Part shown: one piece after another, positions 55,520-63,644 of the stretch
Layout: every line of letters starts with the position of its first letter
Position numbering within the stretch: the first letter of the stretch is position 1
Assembly: GCF_003024235.1 (NCBI RefSeq)
Contig: NZ_KZ679086.1
Span: 186,001 to 250,000 of the forward strand
DNA length: 64,000 nucleotides
Direction: 5' to 3'
Origin: Arenimonas caeni
GTDB lineage: Bacteria; Pseudomonadota; Gammaproteobacteria; Xanthomonadales; Xanthomonadaceae
The notes under the pieces: model-generated
What the model was told of the DNA's origin: nothing
What the model saw: only the letters and a program-made list of their open reading frames with translations
Database searches by the model: none
Translations under genes and position numbers: made by a program

Positions 55520-56656
55520 CTATTCGCCGTCCCGGGCCACCACCCGGTTGCGGCCCCCGGCCTTGGCCGCCCGCAGGCGCAGATCGGCGCGTTTCATGAG
55601 GCCCGAAAGGTCGTTGGCGTCCTGCGGGCAGCTGGCCAGGCCGGCGCTGAGCGTGAGCCTGCGCGGCTCCACGTCGGGCTCGGGCACGAAGTGGGCTTCC
55701 TCGAGCCGGCGCCGCAGGGCCTCCATGCGCTCCCAGGCGGCACCGATCGGCAGCGGCAGCACCAGCACGAACTCCTCGCCGCCGACCCGGATCATCGGCT
55801 CCTCGCGGCCCAGCTCGCGGCGCAGCACGGCCACCGCGTGGCGCAGGGCGCGGTCGCCGGCCAGGTGGCCGAGCTCGGCGTTGATGTGGCGGAAGTGGTC
55901 TAGGTCGACCAGGGCCAGGCTCAGGGTCTGGCCGTCGCGGCGGGCCTGCTCCACCTTCGCCGGCACCTGCACGTTGAGGTAGCTGCGGTTGTGCAGGCCG
56001 GTCAGGCCGTCGGTGCTCGACCACTGGGTTAGGCGACGGGCGCGGAAGACGATGACGGCGGTCACCAGGGTCACCACCACCAGCAGCACCAGTCGCTGGA
56101 GCTGGGTGGCGGACGTCGCCGTGCCGTACTCGGCGCTCACCAGCGGGCCAACGGCCAGCTGCGCCACCGCCAGCCAGAGCAGGGCTGACTGCAGCACCGC
56201 CAGCGCACCGGCGGCCAGCGTCACCCGCAGGTCCTGGCGCAGCGCGGTGGCGAAGATGGCCAGCAGGTAGCACGACCAGACCACGGTGCTGTTGAGCGTC
56301 GCCACCGGCGTGCTCAGCACGCCCAGCAGGGCCAGCACCGCGGTGACGAGCGTGACGTCGAAGCAGGACGAGGCCATCGGCAGCCAGCCAGGGCGCCGCT
56401 TGCCCAGCACCAGCTTCAGCCAGGCCAGGCTGAAGAGCAGTACGCCGGCGGCGCCCACCAGCCCGGCCAGCGTATCCGGCCAGCTGCCGCCGCCCAGGAG
56501 GTTGAGGCCCGGCAGCAGGAGCAGCAGCACCGAGGCGAGCACGCGCAGGCGGGCGACGAGCAGTTCGCCGCCGGCGCCGATTTCCAGCAGAAGGTCATCC
56601 GGCGGTTCGCGCAGGGCGGCCGCAAGGTCGTCGAGGGTCTCGCGCAGGGTACTCAC
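55520..56656 (-). CDS. Membrane-bound diguanylate cyclase (GGDEF)
   Basis: Protein of 378 residues with five to six membrane helices (about 35-205) and a C-terminal GGDEF domain that makes cyclic di-GMP. The signature is GGEEF (RVGGEEFVLVLP) after DGLTGLHNRSYL and LVDLDHFRHINAELGH. The RxxD inhibitory site five residues before GGEEF is absent, so product inhibition of the usual type is not expected. The helical N terminus is a 6TM-type sensor of unknown signal. Confidence 0.93.
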   Translation of the reverse strand: MSTLRETLDDLAAALREPPDDLLLEIGAGGELLVARLRVLASVLLLLLPGLNLLGGGSWPDTLAGLVGAAGVLLFSLAWLKLVLGKRRPGWLPMASSCFDVTLVTAVLALLGVLSTPVATLNSTVVWSCYLLAIFATALRQDLRVTLAAGALAVLQSALLWLAVAQLAVGPLVSAEYGTATSATQLQRLVLLVVVTLVTAVIVFRARRLTQWSSTDGLTGLHNRSYLNVQVPAKVEQARRDGQTLSLALVDLDHFRHINAELGHLAGDRALRHAVAVLRRELGREEPMIRVGGEEFVLVLPLPIGAAWERMEALRRRLEEAHFVPEPDVEPRRLTLSAGLASCPQDANDLSGLMKRADLRLRAAKAGGRNRVVARDGE

Positions 56657-56732
56657 GCCGGGGGTCGTGGCCTGTGGATTGTGCGCGCAAGCATACAGGG
56701 CCGCGCGCGGCCCTGTCAGGCAAGTGCTTCGC

Positions 56733-57299
56733 TCAGGCGGGCAGGCCCATCACCGCCACCCACAGGCCGAGGCCTGCGAACAGCGCCGCCGCCGCGTAAC
56801 GCGCGGCCTTGAGCGGCAGCTTCGCGGCGAAAGCCGCGCCCAGCAGCACCACCGGCACGTTGGCCACGGCCATGCCCAGCGTGGTGCCGGCGACCACCTG
56901 CCAGAGCGGCTCGTACTGCGCGGCCAGCACGACGGTGGCGACCTGGGTCTTGTCGCCGATCTCGACGATGAAGAACGCCACCAGCGTGGCCAGGAAGGGG
57001 CCGAAGCGCGGCGCCTTGGCCTCGTCCTCGTCGAGCTTGTCGGGCACCAGGGCCCAGGCGGCGACGGCGAGGAAGGAAACGACCACGCCCCAGCGCAGCA
57101 CCTCCGGATTGACCCAGCCCGACACCAGCGAACCCAGCCAGCCGGCCAGCGCGTGGTTGAGCAGGGTGGCCACCAGGATGCCGGCGATGATCGGCCAGGG
57201 CTTGCGGTAGCGGGCCGCGAGCACGAGTGCGAGCAACTGGGTCTTGTCGCCGATTTCGGCGATGGCGACGGCGAGGGTGGAAACGAACAGGGCGTCCAT
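56733..57299 (-). CDS. TMEM165/GDT1-family cation exporter (probable Mn2+)
   Basis: Inner-membrane protein of 188 residues with two homologous halves, each carrying the family motif EIGDKTQ (residues 15-21 and about 115-121). Bacterial members such as MneA export manganese; others move Ca2+/Mn2+ against H+. TACAAT on the minus strand at 57370-57375 is a likely -10 box. The ~60-base leader contains GC hairpins near the start codon but no recognisable yybP-ykoY aptamer. Confidence 0.92.
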   Translation of the reverse strand: MDALFVSTLAVAIAEIGDKTQLLALVLAARYRKPWPIIAGILVATLLNHALAGWLGSLVSGWVNPEVLRWGVVVSFLAVAAWALVPDKLDEDEAKAPRFGPFLATLVAFFIVEIGDKTQVATVVLAAQYEPLWQVVAGTTLGMAVANVPVVLLGAAFAAKLPLKAARYAAAALFAGLGLWVAVMGLPA

Positions 57300-57369
57300 G
57301 CGATCACTCCGGGGCCGGAACCCCGGGAGAGGGGCGGGCTTGCCCGCGACATCGGGCAAAGCGGAAGCG

Positions 57370-57375
57370 ATTGTA
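57370..57375 (-). promoter_or_regulatory. Probable -10 box of the GDT1-like gene (TACAAT)
   Basis: TACAAT on the minus strand, ~70 bases before the start codon. Confidence 0.5.
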
Positions 57376-57403
57376 GCCGAACGCACTGCCCGCCATGCCC
57401 GGC

Positions 57404-58579
57404 TCAGTCGACCTGCGGTGCCTCGCGTGCGATGCGGGCGACGACGCCGCCATGGATGGCCACCCCGTCGGCGTCCGCGGGCGGCGGCGGCGGGGCGGGC
57501 GGCGCGGGCGGTGTCGGGGCACTGGGCGATGACGGCCGTGCGGGTCGTGCAGGCGGGGCCGGTGGTGCGGGCGGCGCCGGCGGCGCGAACCAGCGGAAGT
57601 CCGGCGGCTCGGGCACGGTGGCCTGCACGGTGCGCGACTTGCGGTCGCGCAGCAGTTCGATCGACACCTTGTCGCCGGCGTCCTGTCCACGCAGCGCGAC
57701 CATCGCTTCGCGCGGCGTCGCCACCGGCTTGCCGTCGATGCGCTGGATCACGTCGCCGGGCTCGAGCGCCTCGAGGCCCTGGCCGGTGCCGAGCACCAGC
57801 ACGCCGCGGTCGGTGCCGAAATAGCGGCCGAGCTTGGCGTCCACCTCGGCCAGGTTCAGGCCGCTCCAGCGGAAGGCCTGGCTGAGCACCGGCAGCGGGC
57901 AGTCTTCGCCGGGCGGGCAGGGCGCGGCGGCGATGCGCGCGATCTCCATCTCGATGCCGGGGTGGATCAGCGGCATCGCGCCCTCGCGGGTGAGCGCGCG
58001 CGCCTCGGCGACGCGTCCGGCGATGTCGGCCATCTCGAACTGGAAGTCGCCGCCGCCATCCGACGAGAACACCATCACCCGGCTGGCGTCGCCGGCGAGC
58101 ACGGTGGCCTGGCCGGGCTTGCCACCGCGCCGGTAGCCCACCACGACCTCCTGCGATTTCTCCAGCCTGGCGAGGCGTTCGCGCGCCTCGTCGACGGCGG
58201 CTTCACCGCGTCCGGCCAGGCGCTGGCCGTCGAGGCTGGTCATCACGTCGCCGCTGCGCAGGCCGGCCTTCTGGGCCGGGCCGCCCGGCGTGACGGCGGC
58301 GATGCGCACGCCTTCGCCTTCGGCCTGCGCCGCCAGCACCACGCCCAGCCGGGCGCGGCGGGTTTCGGTGCGCAGGGCCTCGACCACGTATCGCTGCTGC
58401 TCGCCCTCGTAGGCCCGGCTGAGTTCGGCCACGCGGCGGGCGGCTTCGGCGAGCTCGCTGCGGGCGCGTTCGAGTTCCGCACGCTGCGCGGGATCGGTGG
58501 GCGCCGGCGCAGGCTGCCGGGCATGTACGTTGGCGGCAAGCGCCGCCGCGACCATCAGGGAGACCAAGCGGAGTTTCAT
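57404..58579 (-). CDS. Secreted protein with two PDZ domains and a Pro-rich tail
   Basis: Exported protein of 391 residues: signal peptide (ends NVHA), a helical region (about 30-75), PDZ1 (about 80-170, LGVVLAAQAEGEGVRIAAVTPGGPAQKAGLRSGDVM), PDZ2 (about 255-330, GTDRGVLVLGTGQGLEALEPGDVIQRIDG), and a low-complexity Pro/Ala tail. No trypsin-like domain is present, so unlike DegS/HtrA it is not itself a protease. It follows the ECF sigma and anti-sigma genes and may be an envelope adaptor of that system. Confidence 0.87.
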   Translation of the reverse strand: MKLRLVSLMVAAALAANVHARQPAPAPTDPAQRAELERARSELAEAARRVAELSRAYEGEQQRYVVEALRTETRRARLGVVLAAQAEGEGVRIAAVTPGGPAQKAGLRSGDVMTSLDGQRLAGRGEAAVDEARERLARLEKSQEVVVGYRRGGKPGQATVLAGDASRVMVFSSDGGGDFQFEMADIAGRVAEARALTREGAMPLIHPGIEMEIARIAAAPCPPGEDCPLPVLSQAFRWSGLNLAEVDAKLGRYFGTDRGVLVLGTGQGLEALEPGDVIQRIDGKPVATPREAMVALRGQDAGDKVSIELLRDRKSRTVQATVPEPPDFRWFAPPAPPAPPAPPARPARPSSPSAPTPPAPPAPPPPPADADGVAIHGGVVARIAREAPQVD

Positions 58580-58601
58580 CGTCGTTCCTCGGTGGGAAAG
58601 G

Positions 58602-59159
58602 TCAGTAGGTGGCGACCAGGGCGCCATCGAGTTGGCCGCCCTGTACGGCGACCCACTGTTCGGTGCCGCGCAGGCCGGCGTAGTCGCGCAGCAAGCCCAC
58701 GCGGGCCTGCCACAGCAACGCCTGCCGGCCAGCGGGAAGATCGGGTTCGGCCAGCGCGGCGTCGAGTTCGCGCAGCCTGTCCTCGAAGGCCAGGCCCAGC
58801 AGCAGGGCATTGGCCGAACCGGTTTCGCTGCGCGAGAGCGAGGCCAGCAGCGACTCGAGCTTGGCCGACTCGTCCATCAGCGCCTGCAGCCCGGCGGCGT
58901 CGGGCTGCAGCGGCAGGACCGTTGCCGGCTCGCCGGGTGCGCCGGAGCGCAGCGGCAGCACCAGCGCCAGGGCCAGCACGGCGGCGGCCGCGGCGGCGAT
59001 CGCGAACGGCCAGCGCGGGCCACGTGGCCGGTCGGACGTGGCGTGGATGCGTTCGGCCAGCAGCGGCCAGGCGCTGCGGTCCGGGGCCTCCAGCGGCAGC
59101 CTCGACAGGGCCTCGGCCACCGTCAGCTCGCGTTCGGGCTGGCGGATGTCGTCAGGCAT
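58602..59159 (-). CDS. Putative membrane anti-sigma factor
   Basis: Protein of 185 residues with a cytoplasmic N terminus (about 1-50), one membrane helix (about 51-69, WPFAIAAAAAAVLALALVLPL) and a periplasmic part rich in Leu/Ala. It overlaps the ECF sigma gene by 8 bases, the usual sigma/anti-sigma arrangement. No zinc-binding HxxxCxxC motif is present. Assignment rests mainly on topology and context. Confidence 0.75.
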   Translation of the reverse strand: MPDDIRQPERELTVAEALSRLPLEAPDRSAWPLLAERIHATSDRPRGPRWPFAIAAAAAAVLALALVLPLRSGAPGEPATVLPLQPDAAGLQALMDESAKLESLLASLSRSETGSANALLLGLAFEDRLRELDAALAEPDLPAGRQALLWQARVGLLRDYAGLRGTEQWVAVQGGQLDGALVATY

Positions 59160-59724
59160 GGGGATGGACCTCCGTTTCGATGCGCAGCAGTTCGCGCAGG
59201 CGGCGGGTGCCGCGGGCGAGCTGCGACTTGGAGAAGCTGGCCGTCTTTCCCATCAGGCCGGCGATCTCGTCGTGGGTGTAACCCTCGGCGTGGTAGAGCC
59301 AGATCACGCTGCGGGTGGCGTCGGGCAGGCGCTGCAGGGCTTGGCCGAGCAGGGCGGCGTCGGCGGCCGCGGGCGGCAACAGCAGGTCCTGGCTTTCAAG
59401 CGCCTCGTCGTCGGCCTCTTCGGCCAGGCCCTGGCGGGCGCGCCTGCGCAGGCGCATCAGCGATTCGTTCACGGCGATCTGCCGCAGCCAGCCCCAGAAG
59501 GGCGACTCGCCGCGGAAATCGCCGATGCGGTCGAACAGCCGCATCATGGTGTCCTGCAGCACGTCCTGCGCCTCTTCGCGCTGCCCGGTGAGGCGCAGCG
59601 CCAGCGTGAACACCGGCCGCTCGAAGCGCCGGTAGATCTGTTCGAAGGCGCTGGCCTCGCCGCGCTGGGCGCGGCGCAACAGGGCCTCGGGTACGTCGAT
59701 GGCGAAGGAAGAGGACAGGCTCAC
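59152..59724 (-). CDS. ECF-type RNA polymerase sigma factor
   Basis: Sigma-70 family protein of 190 residues with region 2 (AFEQIYRRFERPVFTLALRLTGQREEAQDVLQDTMMRLF) and region 4 (LPDATRSVIWLYHAEGYTHDEIAGLMGKTASFSKSQLARG), and no regions 1 or 3. It is co-transcribed with a putative anti-sigma and a two-PDZ protein. The target regulon cannot be read here. Confidence 0.92.
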   Translation of the reverse strand: MSLSSSFAIDVPEALLRRAQRGEASAFEQIYRRFERPVFTLALRLTGQREEAQDVLQDTMMRLFDRIGDFRGESPFWGWLRQIAVNESLMRLRRRARQGLAEEADDEALESQDLLLPPAAADAALLGQALQRLPDATRSVIWLYHAEGYTHDEIAGLMGKTASFSKSQLARGTRRLRELLRIETEVHPHA

Positions 59725-59767
59725 ATCCCCTTGGATGCGCCGGGGGCCGAAAGCGTCGCACAGAAGA

Positions 59768-59791
59768 AGGGCCGGGGTTTCCCCCGGCCCT
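59768..59791 (-). terminator. Terminator of the FecA-like receptor gene
   Basis: 10-bp stem AGGGCCGGGG / CCCCGGCCCT; on the minus strand it is followed by TCTTCT. It lies just after the receptor stop. Confidence 0.75.
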
Positions 59792-59815
59792 CCAGGCCCA
59801 TCCCTGGACGTTGGA

Positions 59816-62020
59816 TCAGAAGGTGTAGCGCACGCCCAGCACCGCGGTGCGCGGCAGGCCGGGGCGCAGGCCGGCCGGGCGACGGGCGGTCACGTAGTCC
59901 TTGTCGAAGAGGTTCTCGACGCGGCCGTAGAACTCGAACTGCGCGTTGACCTGGTAGCCGAGGGCCAGCTCCCAGAGCACCACGGCCTTGATGTGCTCGT
60001 CGGCCGGGACGGCGCCCTGGCCGGCCTGGGTGCGCATTTCGCCGATGTAGTTGCCGGCCAGGTCCAGGCGCCAGTGCTCGCCCTGCGCGCCGAGGGAGGC
60101 GTGCAGCAGGTGCTCGGGCAGGTAGGGCACTTCGTCGCCGGAGACCACGTCGCCCCACTCGCCGAAGCTCGAGCTGAAGCTGCTGCGGAACTCGGCATTG
60201 GTGAAGGTGTAGCCCAGGCGCACCGGGACGCTGACCGGGCCGTCGGCGCCGAAGTCGTAGGACAGGCTGGCCTCGAGGCCCTGGACGCGGGCATCGCCAC
60301 CGTCGTACTGGTCGCCGATGTTGCAGTTGCCGCCGGTCGAGGCCGTGCAGGTGCCGACCAGGTTGGAGTAGTCGTTGACGAAGCCGACCAGCTCGGCGGC
60401 GAGGCCGTCGCGGCCGTAGCGCAGGCCGAACTCGAGGTTGACGCTTTCTTCCGGGTCGGCGTTCGAGCCCGGGCCCGGCGGGTTGAAGCCGCGGTGCAGG
60501 CTGGCGAACACGACCAGGTCGTCGCTGGCCAGGAAGGTGGCGCCGAAGCCCGGGATCAGGGCGTCGACCCCGGACTCGTCGCGCGAGAGCACGACGTCGC
60601 GCAGGCCGGTCGCGGTGGAGTAGTTGGTGCGGGCCAGGTCGATGCGCTCGTAGCGCACGCCCGGGCTGAGCACCCAGCGGCCCCACTCGATGGTGTCCTG
60701 CAGGTACAGCGAGACGGCCTCGGCATCGCCGACGCGGTTTTCCTGCGTGCCCGGCGCGCCGTCGCTGGTCAGCACCAGTTCGCCGCCGGCCATCTGGTAG
60801 CGGTCGTCGTCCTGGTAGCGGTCTTCCTGGTCGCGGTGCACGCGCAGGCCGATCTCCAGGTCGTGGCTGGCCTCGCCGGTGGCGAAGCCGATGCCCAGCA
60901 CGCCCTGGATGCCCTGGGCGTAGTAGCTGCGCTTGTTGTTGCGCAGGCGCAGGGCGTTGGCCGGGCTGTTGGCGCCGGTGATCCAGGCGTACTGGTCGGC
61001 GTAGGTGGCCGGGTCGTCCAGGATCGAGGAGATCGACACGCCCTGGACATCGTTGAGCTTGTACCAGTTGCGGCTGAACTCGGTGCGGTAGGCAACGGTG
61101 GTCAGGTCGATGCCGTCGGTCAGTTCCACCAGGTGGCGAAGCTCGACCAGGCTCTGGCGGGTCTGGATGTTGTCGAGCCGCGAGCCGGCGTAGCGGCGGA
61201 ACGGATCGGCCGCGTAGTCGGCCTCGGTCAGGCCCAGGTAGGTCTCGTCGCTGTCCTGGGTGTTGTAGCCGACCTTCAGGTCGAGCTGCTGGTAGCGCGA
61301 GGCCGAGGGGCTGGTGTTCCAGCGCAGCTTGGCCACGGCGTCGTCGAGCACGAAGCCCGAGTCGCCGCCGCCGTCGACGCGCTTGAAGCCGTCGGACTCC
61401 TGGCGGACGGCCTCGACCAGGCCACCGAAGTTCTCGCCCTGGGTGCCCGCCCAGGCGTGGCCCAGGAGCGTGCCGTGGCCGCCCATGGCCAGGTCGAGCT
61501 CGCCGGCGGTCTCGGTCGGGATGGCGGTCGAGATCAGGTTCAGCGCGCCGCCGGTGGTGCGCGGGCCGGCCTGCACCGAGGCCGCGCCCTTCTTGATCTC
61601 GAGGCCGGACATGCGCGCCATGGTCGGGAAGTAGTAGGCGGCCGGCGCGGCGTAGGGCGCCGGGGCGATCAGCACGCCGTCCTCCATCACGGTGATGCGG
61701 TTGTTGCGGTCGGTGCCCGAGCCGCGGATGCCGATGTTCGGGCGCAGGCCGAAGCCTTCTTCCTCGACGATGTAGACGCCCGGAACCTGGCGCAGCACCC
61801 GGTTGACGTCGCGGTAGTTGAAGCGCTCGAGCGTCTTCTTGTCGATGTAGTGCGCCGAGCCGGCGGTCTTCTCGACCTCTTCGCGGCTGCCGAACACATT
61901 GATGCGGTCGAGGCGGACCAGGGCTTCCTCGGCTTCGACCGGCTCGGGGGCGGTGTTGGCGAAGGCCGGGGCGGCGGGCAGCAGGGCCAGGGCGATGGCG
62001 GCGCGGAGCAGGGTGGACAT
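59816..62020 (-). CDS. TonB-dependent receptor, FecA-like
   Basis: Outer-membrane receptor of 734 residues. Signal peptide, plug with YRDVNRVLRQVPGVYIVEEEGFGLRPNIGIRGSG and VMEDGVLIAPAPYAAPAAYYFP, then a large barrel ending VLGVRYTF. The plug motifs are those of FecA-type ferric citrate receptors (COG4772). No fecIR regulators are adjacent; a Fur-like box is upstream at 62079. An N-terminal signalling domain is absent, so it is a transporter only. Confidence 0.92.
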   Translation of the reverse strand: MSTLLRAAIALALLPAAPAFANTAPEPVEAEEALVRLDRINVFGSREEVEKTAGSAHYIDKKTLERFNYRDVNRVLRQVPGVYIVEEEGFGLRPNIGIRGSGTDRNNRITVMEDGVLIAPAPYAAPAAYYFPTMARMSGLEIKKGAASVQAGPRTTGGALNLISTAIPTETAGELDLAMGGHGTLLGHAWAGTQGENFGGLVEAVRQESDGFKRVDGGGDSGFVLDDAVAKLRWNTSPSASRYQQLDLKVGYNTQDSDETYLGLTEADYAADPFRRYAGSRLDNIQTRQSLVELRHLVELTDGIDLTTVAYRTEFSRNWYKLNDVQGVSISSILDDPATYADQYAWITGANSPANALRLRNNKRSYYAQGIQGVLGIGFATGEASHDLEIGLRVHRDQEDRYQDDDRYQMAGGELVLTSDGAPGTQENRVGDAEAVSLYLQDTIEWGRWVLSPGVRYERIDLARTNYSTATGLRDVVLSRDESGVDALIPGFGATFLASDDLVVFASLHRGFNPPGPGSNADPEESVNLEFGLRYGRDGLAAELVGFVNDYSNLVGTCTASTGGNCNIGDQYDGGDARVQGLEASLSYDFGADGPVSVPVRLGYTFTNAEFRSSFSSSFGEWGDVVSGDEVPYLPEHLLHASLGAQGEHWRLDLAGNYIGEMRTQAGQGAVPADEHIKAVVLWELALGYQVNAQFEFYGRVENLFDKDYVTARRPAGLRPGLPRTAVLGVRYTF

Positions 62021-62078
62021 GTTCTCGTTCTTGTCAGGGGTTGCCGGCGGGGCCGGCGGGCGGCGGGATTTTACTGAG

Positions 62079-62099
62079 GACGAGAATGATTCGCAATAA
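62079..62099 (-). promoter_or_regulatory. Fur-like operator for the FecA-like receptor
   Basis: GAGAATGATTCGCAATAA matches the element at 52693 over 14 bases. It lies between the receptor and the divergent SPFH gene, so it could affect either. Confidence 0.75.
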
Positions 62100-62164
62100 A
62101 ATTCGCGCCCGTGCCGGCCCGGCTGGCCTTAGACTCCGGCTGACCACACGGGGGAGCGTCATCC

Positions 62165-63124
62165 ATGGAATTCCTGATCGGCATCATCTTCGTCGCAGGC
62201 GTGATCCTGCTCATCAAGGCCGTGCGCATGGTGCCGCAGGGCTTCGAATGGACGGTCGAACGCTTCGGCAAGTACACCCACACCCTCGACCCGGGCCTGC
62301 ACCTTCTGGTGCCGGTGGTCCAGGCGGTCGGCCGCAAGATCAACATGATGGAGCAGGTGCTCGACGTGCCCAGCCAGGACGTGATCACCAAGGACAACGC
62401 GGTGGTGAAGGTCGACGGCGTGGTGTTCTTCCAGGTGCTCGACGCCGCCAAGGCCGCCTACGAGGTCTCCAACCTCGAGGTCGCCACCATCGCCCTGGTG
62501 CAGACCAACATCCGCACCGTGATCGGCTCGATGGACCTGGACGAGTCGCTGAGCCAGCGCGAGACCATCAACGCCCAACTGCTGAGCGTGGTCGACCAGG
62601 CCACCAACCCCTGGGGCATCAAGGTCACCCGCATCGAGATCCGCGACATCCAGCCGCCGCGCGACCTGGTCGACGCGATGGCCCGTCAGATGAAGGCCGA
62701 GCGCGAGAAGCGCGCCAACATCCTGGAGGCCGAGGGCCTGCGCGCGGCGGAGATCCTGCGCGCCGAGGGCGAGAAGCAGGCAGCGATCCTGGAGGCCGAG
62801 GGCCAGCGCGAGGCCGCGTTCCGCGAGGCCGAGGCCCGCGAGCGCCTGGCCGAGGCCGAGGCCAACGCCACGCGCATGGTTTCCGACGCCATCGCGGCCG
62901 GCAACGTGCAGGCCATCAACTACTTCGTCGCGCAGAAGTACATCGAGGCCTTCAAGGCCCTGGCCCAGGCGCCGAACCAGAAGTTCGTGATGATGCCGAT
63001 GGAGTCGAGCGGCATCATCGGCTCGCTGGGCGGCATCGCCGAACTGGCCAGGGAGAGCCTGGGCCTGCAGGGCGCCAAGGCGGCCGCCAAGCCGGCGCCG
63101 CAGCCGCCGCGCGTGGGGGGCTGA
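62165..63124 (+). CDS. SPFH/stomatin-prohibitin family membrane protein (QmcA-like)
   Basis: Protein of 319 residues with an N-terminal membrane helix (LIGIIFVAGVILLIKAV), an SPFH domain (about 25-180, including VPQGFEWTVERFGKYTHTLDPGLHLLVP) and a long helical region of AEG.A.ILEAEG-type repeats (about 180-250) for oligomerisation. Bacterial homologues form large membrane assemblies and bind protease FtsH. NfeD is 3 bases downstream, the usual operon partner. Confidence 0.93.
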   Translation: MEFLIGIIFVAGVILLIKAVRMVPQGFEWTVERFGKYTHTLDPGLHLLVPVVQAVGRKINMMEQVLDVPSQDVITKDNAVVKVDGVVFFQVLDAAKAAYEVSNLEVATIALVQTNIRTVIGSMDLDESLSQRETINAQLLSVVDQATNPWGIKVTRIEIRDIQPPRDLVDAMARQMKAEREKRANILEAEGLRAAEILRAEGEKQAAILEAEGQREAAFREAEARERLAEAEANATRMVSDAIAAGNVQAINYFVAQKYIEAFKALAQAPNQKFVMMPMESSGIIGSLGGIAELARESLGLQGAKAAAKPAPQPPRVGG

Positions 63125-63127
63125 GCC

Positions 63128-63559
63128 ATGCGCGCCGAACTGATCGTCTGGGCCGGCCTCGCGCTGGCGCTGATCGCCGCCGAGGCGCTGGCGCCGGGCG
63201 TGTTCCTGCTGTGGATGGGGTTCGCGGCGGCGGCGGTGTTCGTTCTGCTGCTGGTGTTCGACCTGGCGCCGGTCTGGCAGGCGGTGGCCTTCGTGCTGCT
63301 GAGCTTCGCCTCGATCGGCGTCTACATGGCCTTCTTCCGCAAGCGCGAGAAGCCCAGCGACCAGCCCCTGCTCAACCGCCGCAGCGAGCAGCTGGTGGGG
63401 CAGGTGTTCCACCTCGAGCAGGCCATCGTCGACGGCCGCGGCCGGGTCAAGGTCGGCGACGCGCTCTGGGCCGTGGAGGGCGAGGACCTGCCCGCCGGCG
63501 CCCGCGTGCGCGTGGTGTCGGCGCACAACATGGCCCTGCAGGTGCGCGCCATCGACTGA
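63128..63559 (+). CDS. NfeD-like membrane protein (YbbK type)
   Basis: Protein of 143 residues with three hydrophobic segments followed by a small OB-fold domain (about 80-143, GQVFHLEQAIVDGRGRVKVGDALWAVEG). This short NfeD form lacks the serine protease domain. It is encoded in an operon with the SPFH gene, and the two proteins normally work together in the membrane. Confidence 0.92.
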   Translation: MRAELIVWAGLALALIAAEALAPGVFLLWMGFAAAAVFVLLLVFDLAPVWQAVAFVLLSFASIGVYMAFFRKREKPSDQPLLNRRSEQLVGQVFHLEQAIVDGRGRVKVGDALWAVEGEDLPAGARVRVVSAHNMALQVRAID

Positions 63560-63565
63560 ATGGCG

Positions 63566-63597
63566 GCGGCCCGGAAAGCACCGGGCCGCTTGTTTTA
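63566..63597 (+). terminator. Rho-independent terminator after the SPFH/NfeD pair
   Basis: 9-bp stem GCGGCCCGG / CCGGGCCGC (63566-63574 with 63581-63589) followed by TTGTTTT. Confidence 0.88.
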
Positions 63598-63600
63598 CAA

Positions 63601-63619
63601 GTGAGAACTATTATCATCT
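63601..63619 (+). promoter_or_regulatory. Fur-like operator for the iron ABC substrate-binding gene
   Basis: GTGAGAACTATTATCATCT resembles the Fur consensus (right half ATTATCAT). It lies 26 bases before the start codon of the following gene. Confidence 0.75.
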
Positions 63620-63644
63620 GGCAGTCCCCCTGCCGGAGCACGCC

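Noticed and set aside
51956-55903. A 1315-codon plus-strand frame across the siderophore receptor, YegP, ribokinase and transporter
   Set aside because: It is antisense to four recognisable genes and has low-complexity composition.
57300-57375. Possible yybP-ykoY manganese riboswitch before the GDT1-like gene
   Set aside because: The leader has GC hairpins, but the conserved aptamer loops could not be found.
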